Origin: an uncultured Desulfobulbaceae bacterium
GTDB taxonomy: Bacteria > Desulfobacterota > Desulfobulbia > Desulfobulbales > Desulfobulbaceae
Length of the DNA: 26,516 nucleotides
Reading direction: 5' to 3'
NCBI GenBank assembly: GCA_945787305.1
Contig: CALZIH010000017.1
Span: forward strand, 1 to 26,516
This document shows, piece after piece, positions 23,882-26,516 of this stretch; position 1 is the stretch's first letter; each line of letters opens with the position of its first letter. Both the position numbers and the translations under genes were made by a program. The notes below the pieces were generated by a model, which was not told the origin of the DNA, did not search any database, and saw only the letters and a program-made list of their open reading frames with translations.

Positions 23882-25165
23882 TTACTTATGGGCTGCCTGC
23901 AGGGCCTGGTCAAGGTCGGCAAGGATGTCATCAATATGTTCAATGCCGATGGACAGGCGGATCATGGATTCAGACAAACCGCTGCCAGCCAACTGCTCCG
24001 GACTGAGCTGTGAGTGGGTAGTGGATGCCGGGTGGATGGCCAGCGACTTGGCATCGCCCACATTTGCCAGGTGGGAGAAAAGCTCAAGTGCCTCGATAAA
24101 ATCCTGCCCTTTTTTTCGCCCGCCTTTAACGCCAAAAGCCACCATGCCCCCGAAACCGTTTTTCAGGTATCGTTTTGCCACAGAGTTTGCATCAGTGAGG
24201 CCGGGGTAGGAGACCCAATCCACCCGGTCATGATCGGTAAGAAAGCGTGCCACCGCCAGTGCGTTTGCACAATGCCGCTCCATGCGCAGAGACAGTGTTT
24301 CGAGGCCCTGGAGAAAAAACCAGCAGGAATCAGGGCTGGTACAGGCACCAAGATTGCGAAGTGGAACCAGGCGCATGCGCAGCGCAAAGGCCACAGGGTT
24401 CAACGGCCCGAGATCATGGGCATAGCGTAATCCATGGTAGCTGGAGTCAGGTTCATTGTAGAGCTTGAATTTCGGGTCCGTCCAGTCAAAGGTGCCGCCA
24501 TCGACAACAATGCCACCCAGGGCAACTCCATGGCCACCCATCCATTTTGTCAGCGAGTGGATTACAATGTCCGCGCCATGTTCAAGCGGTCTGAACAGGC
24601 AGGGCGGGGTAAAGGTCGAGTCGACAATCAGGGGGAGGTGATGGGCCTTAGCGACAGCACTGATTGCAGCTATATCGGTCATCTCAAGACCGGGGTTGCC
24701 AATGGTTTCACAGTAAAGCGCCTTGGTTTTATCGTTGATGGCCTTCTCAAAATTGGCCGGATCGCTGGGGTCGATCAGGTGAACCTTGATACCGAATTGC
24801 GGGAGGATGCTGTCAAACTGGGTATAGGTTCCACCGTAAAGGTTGTTGGCTGCAACCACCTCATCGCCGTGACTGCAGATATTGATGATGGCATAAAAGA
24901 TAGCCGATGTACCGGAAGCCAGGGCCAGGGACGCCGCACCACCCTCCATGGCTGTGACTCGCTGTTCGAGGACGTCCTGGGTCGGATTCATCAGTCGTGA
25001 GTAGATGTTGCCCAGCTCTTTGAGGCTGAACAAGTTCGCGGCATGCTCCGTATTCTTAAACAGATAGGAACTGGTTCGATAGATCGGTACGGCACGAGAG
25101 AGTGTTGCCTCGTCCACTGTGTGTCCAGCGTGCAGGGCCAGGGTTTCCAAGTGTAAGTTAGCCAT
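23882..25165 (-). CDS. metY: O-acetylhomoserine sulfhydrylase
   Basis: A PLP enzyme of the Cys/Met metabolism family, 427 residues, which uses sulfide and O-acetylhomoserine to make homocysteine directly. Landmarks: 'HAGHTVDEAT' (12-21), 'YSRLMNPT' (55-62), 'ALASGTSAI' (81-89), 'CETIGNPGLEMTDI', 'VDSTFTPPCLFRPLEHGADIVI', and the PLP-binding K207 in 'HSLTKWMGGHG'. The length and 'NPG' element fit MetY rather than the shorter cystathionine enzymes. Direct sulfhydrylation suits a sulfide-rich organism. A strong ribosome site (AAAGGAG, complement of 25179-25185) precedes the ATG. No SAM riboswitch of a class I know was found upstream. First gene of metY-metX-metW. Confidence 0.94.
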   Translation of the reverse strand: MANLHLETLALHAGHTVDEATLSRAVPIYRTSSYLFKNTEHAANLFSLKELGNIYSRLMNPTQDVLEQRVTAMEGGAASLALASGTSAIFYAIINICSHGDEVVAANNLYGGTYTQFDSILPQFGIKVHLIDPSDPANFEKAINDKTKALYCETIGNPGLEMTDIAAISAVAKAHHLPLIVDSTFTPPCLFRPLEHGADIVIHSLTKWMGGHGVALGGIVVDGGTFDWTDPKFKLYNEPDSSYHGLRYAHDLGPLNPVAFALRMRLVPLRNLGACTSPDSCWFFLQGLETLSLRMERHCANALAVARFLTDHDRVDWVSYPGLTDANSVAKRYLKNGFGGMVAFGVKGGRKKGQDFIEALELFSHLANVGDAKSLAIHPASTTHSQLSPEQLAGSGLSESMIRLSIGIEHIDDILADLDQALQAAHK

Positions 25166-25202
25166 AGCTCAAATTATCTCCTTTGGAAAATTTCTGATGG
25201 TA

Positions 25203-25227
25203 AGCGCTTTGCTTATTATGCAGCGCT
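25203..25227 (-). promoter_or_regulatory. hairpin in the metY leader
   Basis: AGCGCT at 25203-25208 and 25222-25227 can pair, extended by GC/GC after a 2-base bulge around a TTATTAT loop. It lies 18 bases upstream of the metY ribosome site on the minus strand. Function is unknown; it could be an operator or an RNA structure. Confidence 0.25.
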
Positions 25228-25590
25228 GCCACAACGTAGCACTTTTTTTATGGCTTGGGAACTCAAGAAATACAGACATAAGGTGATGGTGTTTCCAGTG
25301 CAATTTTCCGGGAAACCATACGTCGAGTCAAAAGGATGGGCGGTTCTTTTGTGGATCATTGTTGACCGCCCTGAAGAAAAGATACTGTGTGGGATCATTT
25401 TGCCGAAGTTCCCCGATTCTCTGCATACCTCGAGTCTTACGAACGCGACCAAGATACTTTAATCGAAAAGAATAATTATTTAAAGAGCCACCTGTCAAAT
25501 TGCGGCCAGATAGTACTGGTGGTTTATTAGTGTTCGATGCCGCCTGGAATATATAGCCGCTGCCATTTATTCATTATGAAAAAAAAATGT
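25228..25590. other. intergenic stretch with no supported gene
   Basis: The stretch upstream of metY has open frames on both strands (about 25216-25462) that show no recognisable protein features. One inverted repeat, GGGCGGT (25338-25344) with ACCGCCC (25365-25371) around a 20-base loop, may be an upstream regulatory or terminator hairpin; it has no T-run. I see no riboswitch, tRNA or clear promoter here. Confidence 0.4.
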
Positions 25591-25816
25591 GATTACCATC
25601 AAAGCTCAGCTGTTCCCACTTGGCGAGGGGACTGATTTTTTTTCTATACCGGGGACAGAATAATTTTCACCACAAAAATCTGTCTAACTCATTGTTTCAT
25701 AATAATATAAATAGAGAATAGTTGATCTGTCTCCCGGATTGGTGAAAAAAAATCAGTCCCCTACATCGAAGGCCGCACTGGCATTGCTACTTAATAGCTG
25801 AGCTTTGATGTTAATC
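25591..25816 (-). repeat. R1 inverted-repeat element, copy 3 (most complete)
   Basis: The longest copy, 226 bp, in opposite orientation to the other two. Ends are GATTACCATCAAAGCTCAGC and AGCTGAGCTTTGATGTTAATC. Four GGGGAC-like motifs are intact: GGGGACTGATT, GGGGACAGAATAATTTTC, TGTCTCCCGG and AATCAGTCCCC, arranged on both strands. This makes the whole unit largely self-complementary at its ends. It shares long near-identical blocks with the copy at 15307-15509, while that copy lacks the GGGGACAGAAT segment. No coding capacity. It lies between metY and the peroxidase gene, 79 bases upstream of leader element L. Confidence 0.85.
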
Positions 25817-25895
25817 AGCAAAAATAATGTAACTTTTTCCTCCATGGTTCGTTGTTTAATCAATAATGATGAACTCGAAAAAATCCAGAACGGCA

Positions 25896-25967
25896 TTTGC
25901 ACTGTACGAACTTACAAGAACTTATAACCTTTCGGCCGTCGGTGGCGAGGCTTTTTACGACACCGAC
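25896..25967 (+). promoter_or_regulatory. leader element L, copy upstream of the peroxidase gene
   Basis: A 72-nt segment, 83% identical without gaps to 4337-4408 on the minus strand. GTCGGTG (25938-25944) and CACCGAC (25961-25967) form the same perfect hairpin. It ends 112 bases before the ATG at 26080, a longer spacing than in the other copy. An open frame crosses it, but the differences between the copies fall mainly on first and second codon positions in that frame. This argues for an RNA or DNA element, not a conserved peptide. Confidence 0.5.
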
Positions 25968-26079
25968 CATCATGCTGTTGTTCTGGAAGCGAAGAGAACA
26001 AGTCGGATTTGTATTTTGAGGAATGATCCCAAAGTTGAAAAGGCCGGCAATGAATACGATTACTGGAAGGAGGAAAACC

Positions 26080-26516
26080 ATGAAAAAGGCATTTGTCTGT
26101 TCAATGTTTGCAGTCGTGAGCCTGTCGGCGGGCTCGCTCTTTGCTGCCCCCCTGTCGAATATGGAAAAACTTGGCAAGCATCTCTATCAAAATAAGGATC
26201 TTTCCCTGAACAGTACGCAATCGTGCGCAACCTGTCATCATCAAACGGCTGGTTTTGCCGATCCGAAAAACGTTCGCGATCCTTTCAATAGTTTTGTTTC
26301 TCTTGGAGATGACGGCTTTTCCAAGGGCGGTCGGAATGCGCCCTCCGCCGCTTACTGTGGTTTCAGCCCGATATTGCACCAGGCGGCGAGCGGTGAATGG
26401 TTCGGCGGTATGTTCTGGGACGGGCGGAAAACCGGTGAAAATCTTGGCGACCCACTGGCAGAGCAGGCCCAAGGACCGCCGTTGAATCCGGTTGAGATGA
26501 ATATGCCGGATATGGA
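26080..26516 (+). CDS. di-haem cytochrome c peroxidase / MauG family, N-terminal part
   Basis: The gene runs off the window; 145 residues are visible. ATG 26080 follows a strong AAGGAGG (26067-26073). A signal peptide ('KKAFVCSMFAVVSLSAGSLFA', about 2-22, cleavage near 22-23) sends it to the periplasm. The first haem site C-A-T-C-H lies in 'STQSCATCHHQTAGFADP', followed by 'SKGGRNAPSAAYCGFSPILH' and 'GEWFGGMFWDGRKTGENLGDPLAEQAQGPPLNPVEMNM', which is the standard N-terminal haem domain of bacterial cytochrome c peroxidases and MauG-like proteins. These use two c-haems to reduce H2O2 or oxidise protein residues. Which of the two activities applies depends on the missing C-terminal half. The leader carries element L. 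Confidence 0.93.
   Translation, partial: MKKAFVCSMFAVVSLSAGSLFAAPLSNMEKLGKHLYQNKDLSLNSTQSCATCHHQTAGFADPKNVRDPFNSFVSLGDDGFSKGGRNAPSAAYCGFSPILHQAASGEWFGGMFWDGRKTGENLGDPLAEQAQGPPLNPVEMNMPDM

Noticed and set aside
25216..25462. 78- and 70-residue open frames on opposite strands
   Set aside because: They overlap each other, lack ribosome sites and show no family features.
25166..25590. SAM riboswitch upstream of metY
   Set aside because: None of the conserved sequence blocks of the SAM-I or SAM-II classes could be found on the minus strand; only simple hairpins are present.
25866..26195. 109-residue open frame before the peroxidase gene
   Set aside because: Its last third overlaps the peroxidase signal peptide in another frame, it has no ribosome site, and within the part shared with 4337-4408 the substitutions hit codon positions 1 and 2, opposite to protein selection.

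Overview
The window looks like chromosome from a mesophilic, anaerobe-type Desulfobacterota bacterium, most likely near the Desulfobulbales. This placement is an inference from gene content: a selenoprotein of the ArsC-like family, the metY-metX-metW trio, a radical SAM/ArsM-like/DUF5714 protein, di-haem peroxidase and periplasmic sensor diguanylate cyclase genes, and intermediate base composition. No rRNA or tRNA is present to confirm it.

Layout. 1-986 is a small accessory patch: the 3' end of an IS30-type transposase, then a Phd/VapC-type toxin-antitoxin pair with a near-consensus promoter and overlapping palindrome. 1020-1961 is thioredoxin reductase. 2370-4292 (-) is a membrane-bound Cache-PAS-GGDEF diguanylate cyclase. 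4584-11677 (-) is a tight three-gene unit: a lipoprotein fatty acid cis/trans isomerase, then an SbcD/YhaO-like nuclease and a giant SbcC/YhaN-like ATPase. 12060-12401 is a short selenoprotein gene whose in-frame TGA would be read as a stop by ordinary gene finders; translation gives a UxxC redox motif and a bacterial-type SECIS hairpin follows the TGA. 12563-15250 is bioF-bioG-bioC (pimeloyl-ACP supply and the first ring-assembly step of biotin). 15571-16938 is radA. 17031-21968 holds a small membrane protein, a radical SAM protein out of frame with a methyltransferase/DUF5714 protein (probably one gene broken by deletion and frameshift), a small secreted Cys-containing protein and a membrane-anchored TPR protein. 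22090-25165 (-) is metY-metX-metW for methionine synthesis. 26080 to the end is the start of a di-haem cytochrome c peroxidase/MauG-type gene.

Three repeat or structure families lie between the genes and are the most unusual content. R1: three copies of a ~200-226 bp inverted-repeat element carrying GGGGAC-type REP-like motifs (2091-2308, 15307-15509, 25591-25816 inverted). R2: two copies of a ~125-140 bp near-full-length palindrome (11712-11842 and 12402-12540) that flank the selenoprotein gene; their stems differ in sequence but stay paired. L: a 72-nt leader segment, 83% identical without gaps, upstream of both the diguanylate cyclase and the peroxidase genes (4337-4408 minus; 25896-25967 plus), with an invariant 7-bp hairpin.

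No CRISPR array, tRNA, rRNA or complete insertion sequence was seen.
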